From Candidatus Woesearchaeota archaeon (GTDB taxonomy: Archaea > Nanobdellota > Nanobdellia > Woesearchaeales > JACJVW01), in assembly GCA_020637435.1 (NCBI GenBank), contig JACJVW010000001.1, positions 62,001 to 126,000 on the forward strand: DNA of 64,000 nt, given 5' to 3'. Made by a program: the position numbers and the translations under genes. Below are positions 32,731 through 42,655 of this stretch, in pieces. The notes under the pieces were generated by a model. It worked only from the letters and a program-made list of their open reading frames with translations, ran no database searches and was not told the origin of the DNA. The number at the start of each line of letters is the position of its first letter. The first letter of the stretch is position 1.

Positions 32731-33791
32731 ACATTCAGATGCTTCTTGTTAAGCTTATACAAAGCAACAAGGAACAGACTCTCAGACCAGCCTAAAGGAG
32801 AATTCTCATTCGGATTAGTAGAGTTCGAGAAATACAGTTCAGGAATCTCATGTTCTTTCGTGATGGTCTTCTTCGCAAGCTTCACATAGTACTTGGCTTT
32901 TTCCATATCCCCCTTCATCTCATAGATGATGGCAAGCCAGCTGAAGCCAAACGTCCATTCAGCTTCCTCAGAGAAACCATCTGTATTTTTGTTATAATAA
33001 TGGTCGTTCTTGTAGCGGATTACGCCCATGTGCTTCACCAGATGGTACTCCACATTCTTCAGTATCTGCTCGCATTCTTTCTGGTTCACTACGCGATACG
33101 GCCATATCAAAGACAACAATGCCAGATCCACAAATTTTCTCGAAGACTCTCTGGGCAGCTGCTTGCGAAGCGTAGCCTCTCCCTTCTTTATGAGCGCATC
33201 CGGTACCTTGATCTGCGTATGCTTCTTGATCATCTGCAGTCCCGCAACACAAGCGCCTACGGAAGACGAATGGATCTCTTCATCCTCCTCCCACATACCG
33301 CTGTCAGGATCATGCCAATACTCGATGCTGCCAAGATAATTGACCAGCTTCTGGACAACACGGACATCATCATCGTCCTCAAGGATGTGGACGCCACGCA
33401 CATGCTCAAGCACGCCTATCTTATAGAGGATGGCGCCGATGGCGTCATTCTGCTTATTACCCCATTCTTCCCAGAACTCATCGAACGTCTCCGGATGGTA
33501 TCTCGCATGGATGTACTCATAGCGAAATTGAGGTTTCTTATCGATGGCGTAGTCGATCTTATACTCATGCTTCTTGAAAATATCAAGCACTGCGCGATAG
33601 GTTTTACGTACCGTCTCCCAGTCGCCGATTTTTTCAAAAGCGAGACATTCATAGAAATTATCCCTTAGCCATGCCTTGTCATAGCCTGTAGAAACATTCA
33701 TCTTTGATGCGGCGAACAGGCCGGATTTGTATTGCAGACCCCGAAGGATCTTCATATGTTGGTTCAGCATATGCCGGTACGTGATAGTCAT
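32727..33791 (-). CDS. glycoside hydrolase family 15-like protein (glucoamylase/trehalase type)
   Basis: The 354-aa protein shows the (alpha/alpha)6 motifs of GH15: YDKAWLRDNFY near residue 37, WGNKQNDAIGAIL near residue 110, and GMWEEDEEIHSSSVGAC near 165, including the general acid-type Glu. It is shorter than classical glucoamylases and lacks a signal peptide, so it likely works inside the cell, releasing glucose from alpha-glucans. Its start overlaps the stop of the glucokinase gene by 4 nt; in one operon the two would convert glucan to glucose-6-phosphate. Confidence 0.82.
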   Translation of the reverse strand: MTITYRHMLNQHMKILRGLQYKSGLFAASKMNVSTGYDKAWLRDNFYECLAFEKIGDWETVRKTYRAVLDIFKKHEYKIDYAIDKKPQFRYEYIHARYHPETFDEFWEEWGNKQNDAIGAILYKIGVLEHVRGVHILEDDDDVRVVQKLVNYLGSIEYWHDPDSGMWEEDEEIHSSSVGACVAGLQMIKKHTQIKVPDALIKKGEATLRKQLPRESSRKFVDLALLSLIWPYRVVNQKECEQILKNVEYHLVKHMGVIRYKNDHYYNKNTDGFSEEAEWTFGFSWLAIIYEMKGDMEKAKYYVKLAKKTITKEHEIPELYFSNSTNPNENSPLGWSESLFLVALYKLNKKHLNV

Positions 33792-34852
33792 CCGATCACC
33801 GCCCGTGCGCAGCCCTTAAGACCGACTTCTTCATCGGTCACGACATAGACCGGTATGCGTAGCAATAGGTCTGACATCTTGTCCGTATGGACAAAGGTGT
33901 CCATGAAAGAGGGTTCCTTAAAGAGTGTAAGATTCTTTGCAGCGATCCCGCCAGCAATATACAGACCTCCATAAGGAAGTGTCGTCAATGCAAGATGCCG
34001 CAGGCGATGAGCGTAATGCCGTGCAAAAAATTCCATGGTCTTCTTGCAGACATGAGAATTGCTCACATGTGTGCTGATCATCATCGGACGTTTCGAGATG
34101 TGCAAGCGGTCAATCTGTAAAGCGACCTCCTCACCTTCTCCATAACCTTCTGATCTGAGAAACTCGTAAACATATGCGATGCCTGTACCAGAAAGAATGC
34201 GTTCATAATCAGGATGCTGATCATGGGGCAGTATATGGCCCCGAAGATACTGGACGAATCGCCAATCCTGCTCGTCATACGAGACGATATCTGTATGTCC
34301 TCCTTCAGAGGGATAGGGCCTATACCCCCCCACCCCAGAGATAAGCATACCACAACCAAGCCCTGTTCCCGCGCCAAGTACGCTTTTCACGCCGCCGTGC
34401 TGGGGATGCACTATAGCCGCATCATGGTGATGCAGTGGTACGACATGCGCGTCATCTGAGATATCAAGTGAAGGTATACCAAAGCCTATCGCTTCAAAAT
34501 CATTAAGCAACTTGATTTCTTTAAGCAAAGTATGCACATAAAGTTCATCAACATCCACCTGCCATGTATTATTCGTAAGACAGCTTACCCGACCGTTGCT
34601 GGAAATAGGTCCCGCTATCGCAAAGCAGCCCTTAGCAACCGAAAGACCGTAACGCTCATGGACCTCTTTTAGAACCTCATTGACAGGGATATAGAATCTG
34701 GTGATATGATCCGAGTCATACACCCTAAGAAAGATCTGTTCATAACCCTGTTTCCATTTGCCGTAGACAGCTACTCTACAGTTCGTACCGCCCACATCTG
34801 CGACAATACTCTGCTCAGTGAACTTTTTGTCAGCGCACTCGGATATTTCCAT
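33788..34852 (-). CDS. glk: glucokinase (Glk family)
   Basis: From ATG 34852 the product has 354 aa. It shows the Glk phosphate-binding loop SIVADVGGTNCRVAVYG, the catalytic LLNDFEAIGFG, the GAGTGLGCGMLI adenosine-type motif and the EGGHTDI substrate loop. It phosphorylates glucose using ATP. A TTG further out (34870) is possible, but the minus-strand TATA at about 34881-34894 and the ATG favour 34852. It is the first gene of the two-gene operon with the GH15 enzyme. This enzyme type is more typical of bacteria. Confidence 0.9.
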   Translation of the reverse strand: MEISECADKKFTEQSIVADVGGTNCRVAVYGKWKQGYEQIFLRVYDSDHITRFYIPVNEVLKEVHERYGLSVAKGCFAIAGPISSNGRVSCLTNNTWQVDVDELYVHTLLKEIKLLNDFEAIGFGIPSLDISDDAHVVPLHHHDAAIVHPQHGGVKSVLGAGTGLGCGMLISGVGGYRPYPSEGGHTDIVSYDEQDWRFVQYLRGHILPHDQHPDYERILSGTGIAYVYEFLRSEGYGEGEEVALQIDRLHISKRPMMISTHVSNSHVCKKTMEFFARHYAHRLRHLALTTLPYGGLYIAGGIAAKNLTLFKEPSFMDTFVHTDKMSDLLLRIPVYVVTDEEVGLKGCARAVIG

Positions 34853-34930
34853 ATATGACTCTGATATCAACCGGCAAACCTCTTTTTATATAGTGAAAAG
34901 GGTTTTGCACATTTAAAAACATTGCGGATT

Positions 34931-35593
34931 CTAGAAATCAGAGACAGGGACGTAAGTGTCAGTTATGGTAAAACCGTCAAGCAGGTCCTTTGAGAACGCA
35001 TCGCCAAGGACCTCTTGATATAAGCCAACGATGAATCCGATACCTTCAGATACTGTCATCTTCTTGTACGAATCCTGTAGTTTTTCATGAAGCTCGTCCG
35101 CGTGATCGCCTATTGAAGCGGCTCTGTAACCGTAGAAGCTTCCATTGATATCCGTCAGGTACAACCGGGGCTCACTGTCGACTCCTGCGACAAGCATACG
35201 CACACCATAAGGTCGCATACCATCGAACTGTGTATTATTCTGCAGCATAGCGCTGACCTCTTCAAGCATCTCTTTGACGCGCACATGCGAATCAAAAGTG
35301 AGCTTATGCCGCTGTGCAACAACCCTAAGGCGTTCAACGATCCTGCGTCCGTCGCTCAACAGACCGGAAAGTCCCATACCCAGATGGGAATCGATTTGTA
35401 CCACCTTATCAGAGAAACCGTCGGCCAGCAGTCTGTTGCGCTTCCTGTGGTGCGCGATGACAACAACTCCATCTGTGCAGACCAAACCGATACAGGGACT
35501 GCCCTGGGCTGCCGTCTTTGAAGCGTATTCCAACTGAGAGATTCTTCCCTCTGGTGTAAACATCGTGCTTGACCTGTCGTACTCATCTTCCAT
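34931..35593 (-). CDS. psmA: proteasome subunit alpha
   Basis: The start MEDEYDRSSTMFTPEGRISQ at 35593, after a TATA box (ctatatataaat, about 35611-35622), gives 220 aa. The N-terminal alpha signature GRISQLEYASKTA and the absence of a propeptide or catalytic Thr1 mark it as the alpha ring subunit. It forms the 20S gate with the beta subunit, which is not in this window. It is divergent from the radical SAM gene, and both promoters share a 50-bp space. Confidence 0.92.
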   Translation of the reverse strand: MEDEYDRSSTMFTPEGRISQLEYASKTAAQGSPCIGLVCTDGVVVIAHHRKRNRLLADGFSDKVVQIDSHLGMGLSGLLSDGRRIVERLRVVAQRHKLTFDSHVRVKEMLEEVSAMLQNNTQFDGMRPYGVRMLVAGVDSEPRLYLTDINGSFYGYRAASIGDHADELHEKLQDSYKKMTVSEGIGFIVGLYQEVLGDAFSKDLLDGFTITDTYVPVSDF

Positions 35594-35647
35594 ACAAATC
35601 AGGATAAGCAAGCTATATATAAATACTTACACTCAACATCACATCAT

Positions 35648-36754
35648 ATGAAACTATTGTTAACATATCTCCCTCACCACCTGCCCATCATGCCCCCCTA
35701 TGCGCTTGGCTATCTAAACCGGTTTCTCAGCGTCAATTCCACTGACCACATCACAACTATTGATCTTAACGCCCGTTGGTGGCAAACCTTTCACCCAAAC
35801 ATCTTACAAACCATCAGACAAGCCACATCTGACGAGGAACTCACAGTTGCCCTCCAAAAAGCCGCAAACATCCAAGTGTCACCGGACATTCATTGGCTCC
35901 AAGAGCAATGCAAAAACTTTGACCTCATATGCGCAAGCATTCAGTACACAGAACAAGACAAGCTCGCAAATCAACTCAACATCAAGATACGGGGCGGTCC
36001 TGCTGCGAGCAATCCAATGCATGAGTTTGCTCTGCTCGACATGCTTACCAAAAAAGAATCAATTGATGAACACCAACTCACCAGCTTTGATTTTAATCAG
36101 GGTGAGTACTGTAGTGACATTATTCCTCTGCGCACATCGACAGCGTGCTGGTACAGAAAATGCAGATTCTGCACGCACTACAATTACAAGCACTTCTTTC
36201 AGTTCCCTCTCGAAGATATCGCCAGTAATATCAGCAGTAGACATCTCTTTTTTACCGATGACATGATAGCTCACCCCTACCTCCTCAAACTCGCACCTAA
36301 ACTACTTAACCATGAATGGTGGATACAGCTGCGTCCTACCCTTGACATCACCTCACATCTGCAAAGCCTCAAGAACAATGGACTTAAAGTCGCCGCTTGG
36401 GGTGTTGAGTCAGGCTCACAACATATTCTCGATGCAATGGACAAGGGAACACGCATCGATGAAATATCACATATACTAAAAAAGAGCAAAGAAGCAGGCA
36501 TCATCAATATCGTCTATATCATGTTCGGGTATCCCGGTGAAACAGACAAAGACAGAAAACAGACCATCTCATGGCTGCAGGATAATGCAAACTGCATCGA
36601 CCTCCTCTCTTCAAGCCTATTTGTCCCCGGAGGAATTGAAAAACGGCCTCCTGCAATCTCAAAGATACCGCAACTTCCCAAGATAGGTACCATAGACCCG
36701 GTTTTTAATAACTTCCGTGAATTAACGCTCAATATAAAGCGTAACTTTTTATAG
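35648..36754 (+). CDS. radical SAM protein with CX4CX2C cluster motif
   Basis: The 368-aa protein has an iron-sulfur cluster motif CWYRKCRFC near residue 165, spaced CX4CX2C. This differs from the usual CX3CX2C but is known in B12-type RiPP-maturation radical SAM families. Later motifs AAWGVESGSQHILDAMDKG and IMFGYPGETDKD are typical of MiaB/B12-radical SAM cores. The N-terminal 120 residues resemble a shortened B12-binding domain. The substrate is unknown. Confidence 0.8.
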   Translation: MKLLLTYLPHHLPIMPPYALGYLNRFLSVNSTDHITTIDLNARWWQTFHPNILQTIRQATSDEELTVALQKAANIQVSPDIHWLQEQCKNFDLICASIQYTEQDKLANQLNIKIRGGPAASNPMHEFALLDMLTKKESIDEHQLTSFDFNQGEYCSDIIPLRTSTACWYRKCRFCTHYNYKHFFQFPLEDIASNISSRHLFFTDDMIAHPYLLKLAPKLLNHEWWIQLRPTLDITSHLQSLKNNGLKVAAWGVESGSQHILDAMDKGTRIDEISHILKKSKEAGIINIVYIMFGYPGETDKDRKQTISWLQDNANCIDLLSSSLFVPGGIEKRPPAISKIPQLPKIGTIDPVFNNFRELTLNIKRNFL

Positions 36755-36775
36755 CAATATTCCTATTTTTAGGTC

Positions 36776-39649
36776 ATGAGGTGGTTACTGGTCTTCTTGC
36801 TCTGCATCCCTGCAACATGGGCATGCGACTACGTCGGTGACGAATGGGTTGGATGCACAAGCATCGACCACTTTGAAGCGCAACGCTATGACGAAATCAA
36901 TAATTGGCTCATCATAGACAGCATTGATGTCAAAAAGCATGCTGAACAGGGAAAGCTTGCGGCAGTACCATCAGATTACATCCCGAACCTGAACATCAAA
37001 GATATTGAGACTGACCATTACATCCAGCTCTACTTCCCTGCCCTGACAGGTGTACAGCTAAACACCATAGATTGGCCGTATACCTCAGCCAACCAGGTAC
37101 AATCCCTAAGTAGAGAACAGCTAACCCTCATTAATGACCTCTCTGGATTGCTCGACAAATTCTCAAAAGAACAGATATCATCCATGACCGTCACAGACAT
37201 GGGCAAGATTGATTGGCCGAACATAGTTACACCTTATCCGGAGGGTATACCCTGGGAACGACTGCCTGTGCAGGACTATCCCTACATAGACTACTCCTTC
37301 CTAAACGAAAGCGACATGCAAAAGCTTGACGCAAAGACTCTCGCAAGACTGAATCCTTCACTACTGCAGGGAAGCTGGAACAAACTGAGCCTTATTCAGA
37401 CAGTCGACCTCTTCTTCGAATTCATCCACAACCTGTTATTCGGACGTGATCCGATCATTATCGAGGGTTTCGACAGCAGTAAACTGACCAAGACCTTGCA
37501 TGAGCTTGGATATACAGGCATCACGATTACCGAGAATGGTGCACCGCTCCAGATAGAAGGCGATCTCCTCATAGTCTACAACACATCGATCAATCTCTCG
37601 ACATTCCAAGAGGGCAGCCACAATTTCAGCATTGGCGAGAAGTTGATCATCGATGACAGACTAGTCATCCAAGAGGCGAATATGATAACGGCTGCAGGTG
37701 ATGATATACTTATCGATAGAGGAAAAGCCGCTATACTAAATGATGAGTCTGCAATGGTCGTTGAATTCAATGGACTCAATTTCTCAGCCCAGATAACATC
37801 TGTTGAAGACGCCAAAGAGCTCATCCTCAACAGTTCCGACAACATCATCCACCTTATCGACATAAAAGAGGTGAACATAGAAGAGGATAAAGTATCAACA
37901 GGTTACGCATCCTCAATGATAATCAATGATGACAGTATCGCAGCAGCACTGTATAATTTCACCTATAATGTGCGCCCAAAGCATGGATACGCAGCCAACT
38001 TCATCGACATCTCATCACTGCAGCAGTTTTCCTTCGATGCCGTCGAGAACATCATCATAGAGAACAAAGAGTTCCAGAATCTTGGACCCTCAGAATTCCT
38101 CTTGGGTGAAGAAGGCAGACAAACCCTCTACAAGAGCGCGAGGATACTATTCGCTAACATCACGCTAACTGAGGAAAACCGTCTGCGTTTCTTCAACCCC
38201 CTGGACAACCAGGACAACCTCATGATAAAAGCCGAATCAGAAGACAGGTTCATGCTCCTGTATATGACTGACTCCTTCAATATCAAGACCAATGATACCA
38301 TACAGGTGGATTTTCCTGCAGGAAAGACTAAAAACACCTACGCAAGTTACGCGAATGCTTCTGCACCAATACTCAGATTCACAGCAAACAACAGGACGGT
38401 CATGGTCATCTACAACGGGAAGACCATCATCAGTTCACAAAGTGAAATACGTATAGAGAAGAGAGATGAAGATGTGCTTGTGGGAACGACACTCATCGAC
38501 GCATATCCCTACGGCAATGTCAACGAGCACAATGCGATAAGCGTCAGCCTTGTATGCGTCAGTGCAGTCGACAGCATATTGCTCATCAACAACGGTTGCG
38601 AAGAGATATTCAACCTCGACAGAGATGTAGAGGAGCACAACCTTTCACCGTTCAAAGTGAGCACATTCGGACAGACGACTATCCTTGATGATGGCATCAC
38701 CATGTACCAGATAAAGGGTGAAGTTTCGGTCACAGACGGTATCTATTATCCAGTCATCATAAGTGATGATATCGAGTATCTCAAGACGAGCGACGAAAGG
38801 ACACTGCGCATAAAAACGCTCGGCCATGATGAGCGCATGGTGTTCTATGAGAAATCCATAATGCTACAGGCCGATGAGCTCTTTCTTGTGCAGTCTGGCG
38901 AGAAGATATATCTGACTAAAGAAGAAGGACTTAGCATACCAGAAGTATTCTCATTATCGGTAACGAATGATACCAGGATCCGTTTCCATATCTACAACGG
39001 AGCTCTGGAGATAGAGACCGACAAAAAAGAAGTCATCGAAGCGCAGTTCCAGGCAAAGGGCACTTTCGATATCTACCAAGGGCTGGAATGCTCATTCATA
39101 ACAGTAGACGGAAGATACACCCAGTTGCACAACGACCCGCTTTCGGACTATCGTGTTCGGCCGACAGATGTCTATTTTGAATTCTGCGCAAGAAAAAAAA
39201 TGAACGAGCAGAATCTGGGAGAATGCATGAATTGCGGCATGCTTGATTATATCGACCTCCAGCTTGAACTTCATAATGCGGTCATCTTCGAACGCTACCC
39301 TGTTGAGGACAATATTCCGCTCTCGCTGGTGTTCAGAAATATCTATGAAGGATTCGGTCATGGCAGCGCACTGGGACTCATCGATCCTGTACTCTCACCA
39401 AGAACACTATCCATAAAGAGCCATGGACTTGGCAGAATCTCTACAACACGTCCATTCGCAGATGATGCATTTACAATCTTTGAAGAGGTCATCGACGATG
39501 AAGTGCACACGACAGTCCGGGTCAGACAGACTCAATCACTCACCCCTCACATAAGGAGATATGTCGGAACTCTTCCGGGACAGATAATCATAACAGAGAA
39601 CAACTTAACCTACAAAGATGGAACGACGTGGATCAGCATCACGAAATAG
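36776..39649 (+). CDS. large secreted or surface-anchored protein, 957 aa
   Basis: The N-terminus MRWLLVFLLCIPATWA followed by CDY is a signal peptide, with the cleavage site at A-C, possibly with lipid modification of the Cys. The rest is beta-rich, with many NN, DD and ITEN-type turns and several repeated-looking strands, like the long beta-sandwich surface proteins of DPANN. No enzyme motif is seen. Its 3' end overlaps the pilin-like gene by 32 nt, suggesting one operon. An Lgt-like gene lies at 51293. Confidence 0.75.
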   Translation: MRWLLVFLLCIPATWACDYVGDEWVGCTSIDHFEAQRYDEINNWLIIDSIDVKKHAEQGKLAAVPSDYIPNLNIKDIETDHYIQLYFPALTGVQLNTIDWPYTSANQVQSLSREQLTLINDLSGLLDKFSKEQISSMTVTDMGKIDWPNIVTPYPEGIPWERLPVQDYPYIDYSFLNESDMQKLDAKTLARLNPSLLQGSWNKLSLIQTVDLFFEFIHNLLFGRDPIIIEGFDSSKLTKTLHELGYTGITITENGAPLQIEGDLLIVYNTSINLSTFQEGSHNFSIGEKLIIDDRLVIQEANMITAAGDDILIDRGKAAILNDESAMVVEFNGLNFSAQITSVEDAKELILNSSDNIIHLIDIKEVNIEEDKVSTGYASSMIINDDSIAAALYNFTYNVRPKHGYAANFIDISSLQQFSFDAVENIIIENKEFQNLGPSEFLLGEEGRQTLYKSARILFANITLTEENRLRFFNPLDNQDNLMIKAESEDRFMLLYMTDSFNIKTNDTIQVDFPAGKTKNTYASYANASAPILRFTANNRTVMVIYNGKTIISSQSEIRIEKRDEDVLVGTTLIDAYPYGNVNEHNAISVSLVCVSAVDSILLINNGCEEIFNLDRDVEEHNLSPFKVSTFGQTTILDDGITMYQIKGEVSVTDGIYYPVIISDDIEYLKTSDERTLRIKTLGHDERMVFYEKSIMLQADELFLVQSGEKIYLTKEEGLSIPEVFSLSVTNDTRIRFHIYNGALEIETDKKEVIEAQFQAKGTFDIYQGLECSFITVDGRYTQLHNDPLSDYRVRPTDVYFEFCARKKMNEQNLGECMNCGMLDYIDLQLELHNAVIFERYPVEDNIPLSLVFRNIYEGFGHGSALGLIDPVLSPRTLSIKSHGLGRISTTRPFADDAFTIFEEVIDDEVHTTVRVRQTQSLTPHIRRYVGTLPGQIIITENNLTYKDGTTWISITK

Positions 39650-40316
39650 GGCACAGATAAGCGTGTTCATCATCATCGCCGTAGTGATAGTGCTAGCTCT
39701 GGTACTCTTGACTTTCCTCTCAGGAAAAGGGTACATCAGCGAATATGGTCTCACTACTACAGACAAGATATCCAGGATGATTGAGGATTGTCAACGCCTG
39801 GAAGCTCAAAGGGCGATTGAAGTGCTTGGAAGCAATGGCGGCACGCTAAAGGGCAAAGCACAATATCTTCAGCATATCGCGAAAACCCCTACCATCGAAG
39901 AAGTCAGCGAAGAGATTGCGGAGGAGATAGACAGAAAGCTTCTGGCCTGCCTTGAAGACCTGGCATCCCTCAAAGCACTTGGTTACGAGGTGCACAAAAG
40001 TAACCCGACTACACAGGTTGATATTTATCCAGACTCGTCCGTCATTACGACCGCTTGGAGCATCAAGCTCACCCGTAGTGAGAAGACGCTCAATCTTGAC
40101 ACCTTCAAGACCATCATCGAGGACGTCCGTATCGTCGACTATCTCAAGGACACGCAGACCATTGTCCATGAACAACCTGAGCAGAAGGTAGATCTTACAG
40201 TTCTTAGGGAAAGGAACGTAAACATCCATATTGTGGCCGTTTCAGACAATACTGCGCAGTATACCATCTACCGCCAGGGAATACCAAAAGAATTCTCATT
40301 TATGCTACTATATTGA
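39618..40316 (+). CDS. pilin-like single-pass membrane protein
   Basis: The N-terminus RNRAQISVFIIIAVVIVLAL followed by VLLTFL resembles the basic n-region and hydrophobic alpha-helix of archaeal type IV pilins and DPANN class III signal proteins. The rest (about 40-232) is extracellular and helical-beta, with one CQRLEAQ and one LLACLEDL cysteine. It overlaps the preceding surface protein and converges with the cca gene over 17 nt. Pilin function is inferred from the N-terminus only. Confidence 0.7.
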   Translation: MERRGSASRNRAQISVFIIIAVVIVLALVLLTFLSGKGYISEYGLTTTDKISRMIEDCQRLEAQRAIEVLGSNGGTLKGKAQYLQHIAKTPTIEEVSEEIAEEIDRKLLACLEDLASLKALGYEVHKSNPTTQVDIYPDSSVITTAWSIKLTRSEKTLNLDTFKTIIEDVRIVDYLKDTQTIVHEQPEQKVDLTVLRERNVNIHIVAVSDNTAQYTIYRQGIPKEFSFMLLY

Positions 40317-41529
40317 CACTCGTAGTACGTTCCTTAACATACGTTTGAGCGACAAGATGCGTAAGCAGATCCAAGGGACGGATAAAGTCTCGGGTGACTC
40401 TTGCATAGCAGCGTCCGTCCTCCTCATAGACATCATCATATTTCTCTTTGAATTTTACAACATCATCCGGCCTACTAAGCGGCGGACCTCTCCAGATATG
40501 TTCCCTTGGCAGCTCCTCTTCTTTGATACCATAAAAGAGCATCCCTTTTTGTCTCTTATCAAAAGTCCAGTCTGATTGTTGCACAGTAAAACCGTACTTC
40601 TCCAACTGATCTCTGATATACTCGTAGACCTTTAATATCCTGCAGCCGGCAACGTCCTCCTTCGCCTGTTGAGTGGACACCTCGATACTGCAGACAACCT
40701 TACCCTTAATATCGGAAGCCGTAAGTTCATCCATCCTAAAATGAACAATATTCGGGCTCTTGAGGAATGATTTAGCATGCTTGATGAATCTTTGGAACAT
40801 CACTCTGTTAAGCGACGCAGAAGCGTTCCTGCCTTTCTGCACAGGATCTATGAGTACCAGTGGACTAAGCAGCTTAGAAGCGTTCACCTCGAAGAGCACA
40901 TGTTTATGATGCTGCTCGGGATCGATGATCTGTTGCTCCTTCCACTTCGTCGCTGCTTCCACAAGCTGCACAAAGCCACCATAAAAAGCGGTAAGTATCT
41001 CCAGTGAATACCCGGAAAAACCGTGGATATATGATTCAGCACCATAGCAGCGACCGCCACGCGCAAACGCCTTGGCAAGCCGCATATCATCGTGCAGCTT
41101 CGCATGGCCCAGTACCCATTTTACGTGCAACGGGCTAATATCTGTTATGTTCAAGGCTTCATCCGCATCAGTGATCTCAATAATAGGAATGATCTCAAGA
41201 AGAAAACCATCTTCATCATGCATCTGAAAATAATCCCTGCTACCATGTACCCTTTCAGTAGCATAACCAAGCTTACGAAGTACAGCTTCAAGTTCATCGG
41301 AAAGATTCGCATCAGCGTATTTTCCTTTCGAAAACTGCACATAGATATCCGCATCACGCGCATGTTTTAGAAAACTCTGCTTAGCTATACTTCCACCGAC
41401 AATGGCATGAGCATCAGTCAACGCACCATTTAGATCATGAAGCACCTTCTCTGTCTTGGCGGTTATACGTTGTACTTCCTGCACATCCGGTGTCACTTCA
41501 GCCAATGCTTCCTTAAGTAGCTCCTGCAT
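40300..41529 (-). CDS. cca: CCA-adding tRNA nucleotidyltransferase, archaeal class I
   Basis: The protein (409 aa) has the class I nucleotidyltransferase signature GGSIAKQSFLKHARDADIYV with G46-S47 and the DxD of D59/D61, then a third acidic residue in FLLEIIPII. The AGAESYIHGFSGYSLEIL-like tail motif (here YGAESYIHGFSGYSLEIL) is the archaeal CCA enzyme core. It adds CCA to tRNAs such as the tRNA-Thr at 30230, which lacks an encoded CCA. Confidence 0.93.
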   Translation of the reverse strand: MQELLKEALAEVTPDVQEVQRITAKTEKVLHDLNGALTDAHAIVGGSIAKQSFLKHARDADIYVQFSKGKYADANLSDELEAVLRKLGYATERVHGSRDYFQMHDEDGFLLEIIPIIEITDADEALNITDISPLHVKWVLGHAKLHDDMRLAKAFARGGRCYGAESYIHGFSGYSLEILTAFYGGFVQLVEAATKWKEQQIIDPEQHHKHVLFEVNASKLLSPLVLIDPVQKGRNASASLNRVMFQRFIKHAKSFLKSPNIVHFRMDELTASDIKGKVVCSIEVSTQQAKEDVAGCRILKVYEYIRDQLEKYGFTVQQSDWTFDKRQKGMLFYGIKEEELPREHIWRGPPLSRPDDVVKFKEKYDDVYEEDGRCYARVTRDFIRPLDLLTHLVAQTYVKERTTSVNIVA

Positions 41530-41607
41530 AGTCGACCAAAAAGAATGGACGGATTATAAAAGTAATGGTCTATCCGAAAAATCAACAACCAAATAACCTG
41601 GCCAGAT

Positions 41608-42078
41608 TCACACAGGTATATTCATCTCGATCACCATCGTGATGACGGATGCGAACATCTCAAGAATCTCCTCATCTTCAGGAGTGAATCTGCCTGTATG
41701 CTTATTGAGCGCCTGGATGACACCGATAGGTTTCCCATGGAGTTTAGAAAGCAGGGGGATAGCAATCACCGATTTCGTCTTGTAACCTGTACCCTCATCA
41801 TGCTTCTTCTCGAAATACGAAGAATTGTACGCATCTTCCACATTGATGACCGTACCCATCTTAAAAGCGGTACCAGCGATGCCCTGTCCAACGTCGACCT
41901 GGATAGTCTTCCCGTCATGGCCCTCAGCCACATGCGCTACCAGTTTGTCTATCTTCTTGTCATAGAGGAACAGCGTACTTCTATCAGCTTCAAGTGCTTT
42001 TGTAATACGTTCGATGGCAGTAGTGATCTGCGCATATTGTTCTGAATCCTCAAACTTGATGACTTTGTCAGTGCTCAT
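41608..42078 (-). CDS. GAF-domain protein
   Basis: The whole 156-aa protein is one GAF domain: ADRSTLFLYDKKIDKLVAHV, GQGIAGTAFKMG and KSVIAIPLLSKLHGKPIGVI are the typical strands. It would bind a small ligand, perhaps a nucleotide or tetrapyrrole, but has no output domain of its own. A minus-strand TATA (about 42101-42112) supports the start. It probably acts by interaction with another protein, which is inference. Confidence 0.85.
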   Translation of the reverse strand: MSTDKVIKFEDSEQYAQITTAIERITKALEADRSTLFLYDKKIDKLVAHVAEGHDGKTIQVDVGQGIAGTAFKMGTVINVEDAYNSSYFEKKHDEGTGYKTKSVIAIPLLSKLHGKPIGVIQALNKHTGRFTPEDEEILEMFASVITMVIEMNIPV

Positions 42079-42260
42079 ACCGAATCATCAAAACCCAAGC
42101 CCTATATAATCCTTGCTGAATGCCACTATGAAAACTCATCAGTTTCTTGTCCTTTCAAGGGGCAGGTGGTCGCAGGAGGAAAAGGCCCGATTTTTGCTTC
42201 TCTCTTTGCATAGTTCACCCCAAGAACATTTATAAATGAAAACCAACCTTCAGACAATAG

Positions 42261-42644
42261 ATGAAGCAAGTCATCCTGGATACCAATTTTCTGCTCATAC
42301 CCGCATATTTTGGCGTGGATATAATCACGGGCATCGAAGAGCTCCTGCCAGGCGCAGAGCTGGTTATACACCCGGGAACGGAAAGGGAGCTTAAAAACAT
42401 CCAGGAGAAGCAGCGAGGCAAGGAAAAAAAGGCCGCAGCGCTCGCCATGCAGATAATCAGGAACAACAACATTAATAAACTGAACATGGATTGCGAAGGA
42501 TATGTGGATGGGGATATCCTGACCCTTGTAGATAGAGAAAAACACATTGTGGCAACCCAGGACAAGGAGCTAAAGGATAAGCTTAAAAAGAAAGGTATAC
42601 CCATCATAATACTGCGCCAGAAACGTTACGTTGAACTTGTATAG
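42261..42644 (+). CDS. PIN-domain protein of the Fcf1-like archaeal type
   Basis: The protein (127 aa) starts MKQVILDTNFLLIPAYFGVD with Asp7, has the Glu in GTERELKNIQ, and TQDKELKDKLKKKG with the distal acids. In archaea such a PIN protein usually sits before rpo7 and spt4, and is thought to act in rRNA processing like eukaryotic Fcf1. Here that order is kept (rpo7 follows after 11 nt). A TATA box at 42228-42237 is about 27 nt upstream. A long opposite-strand frame over this gene is a shadow. Confidence 0.85.
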   Translation: MKQVILDTNFLLIPAYFGVDIITGIEELLPGAELVIHPGTERELKNIQEKQRGKEKKAAALAMQIIRNNNINKLNMDCEGYVDGDILTLVDREKHIVATQDKELKDKLKKKGIPIIILRQKRYVELV

Positions 42645-42655
42645 AGGAGAATAAA

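Noticed and set aside
32850..33668. 272-aa frame on the plus strand
   Set aside because: It lies wholly opposite the GH15 gene, whose motifs are clear. Its composition is that of an antisense shadow.
42126..42545. 139-aa frame on the minus strand
   Set aside because: It lies opposite the conserved PIN gene at 42261 that begins the rpo7 cluster and has a proper TATA box.
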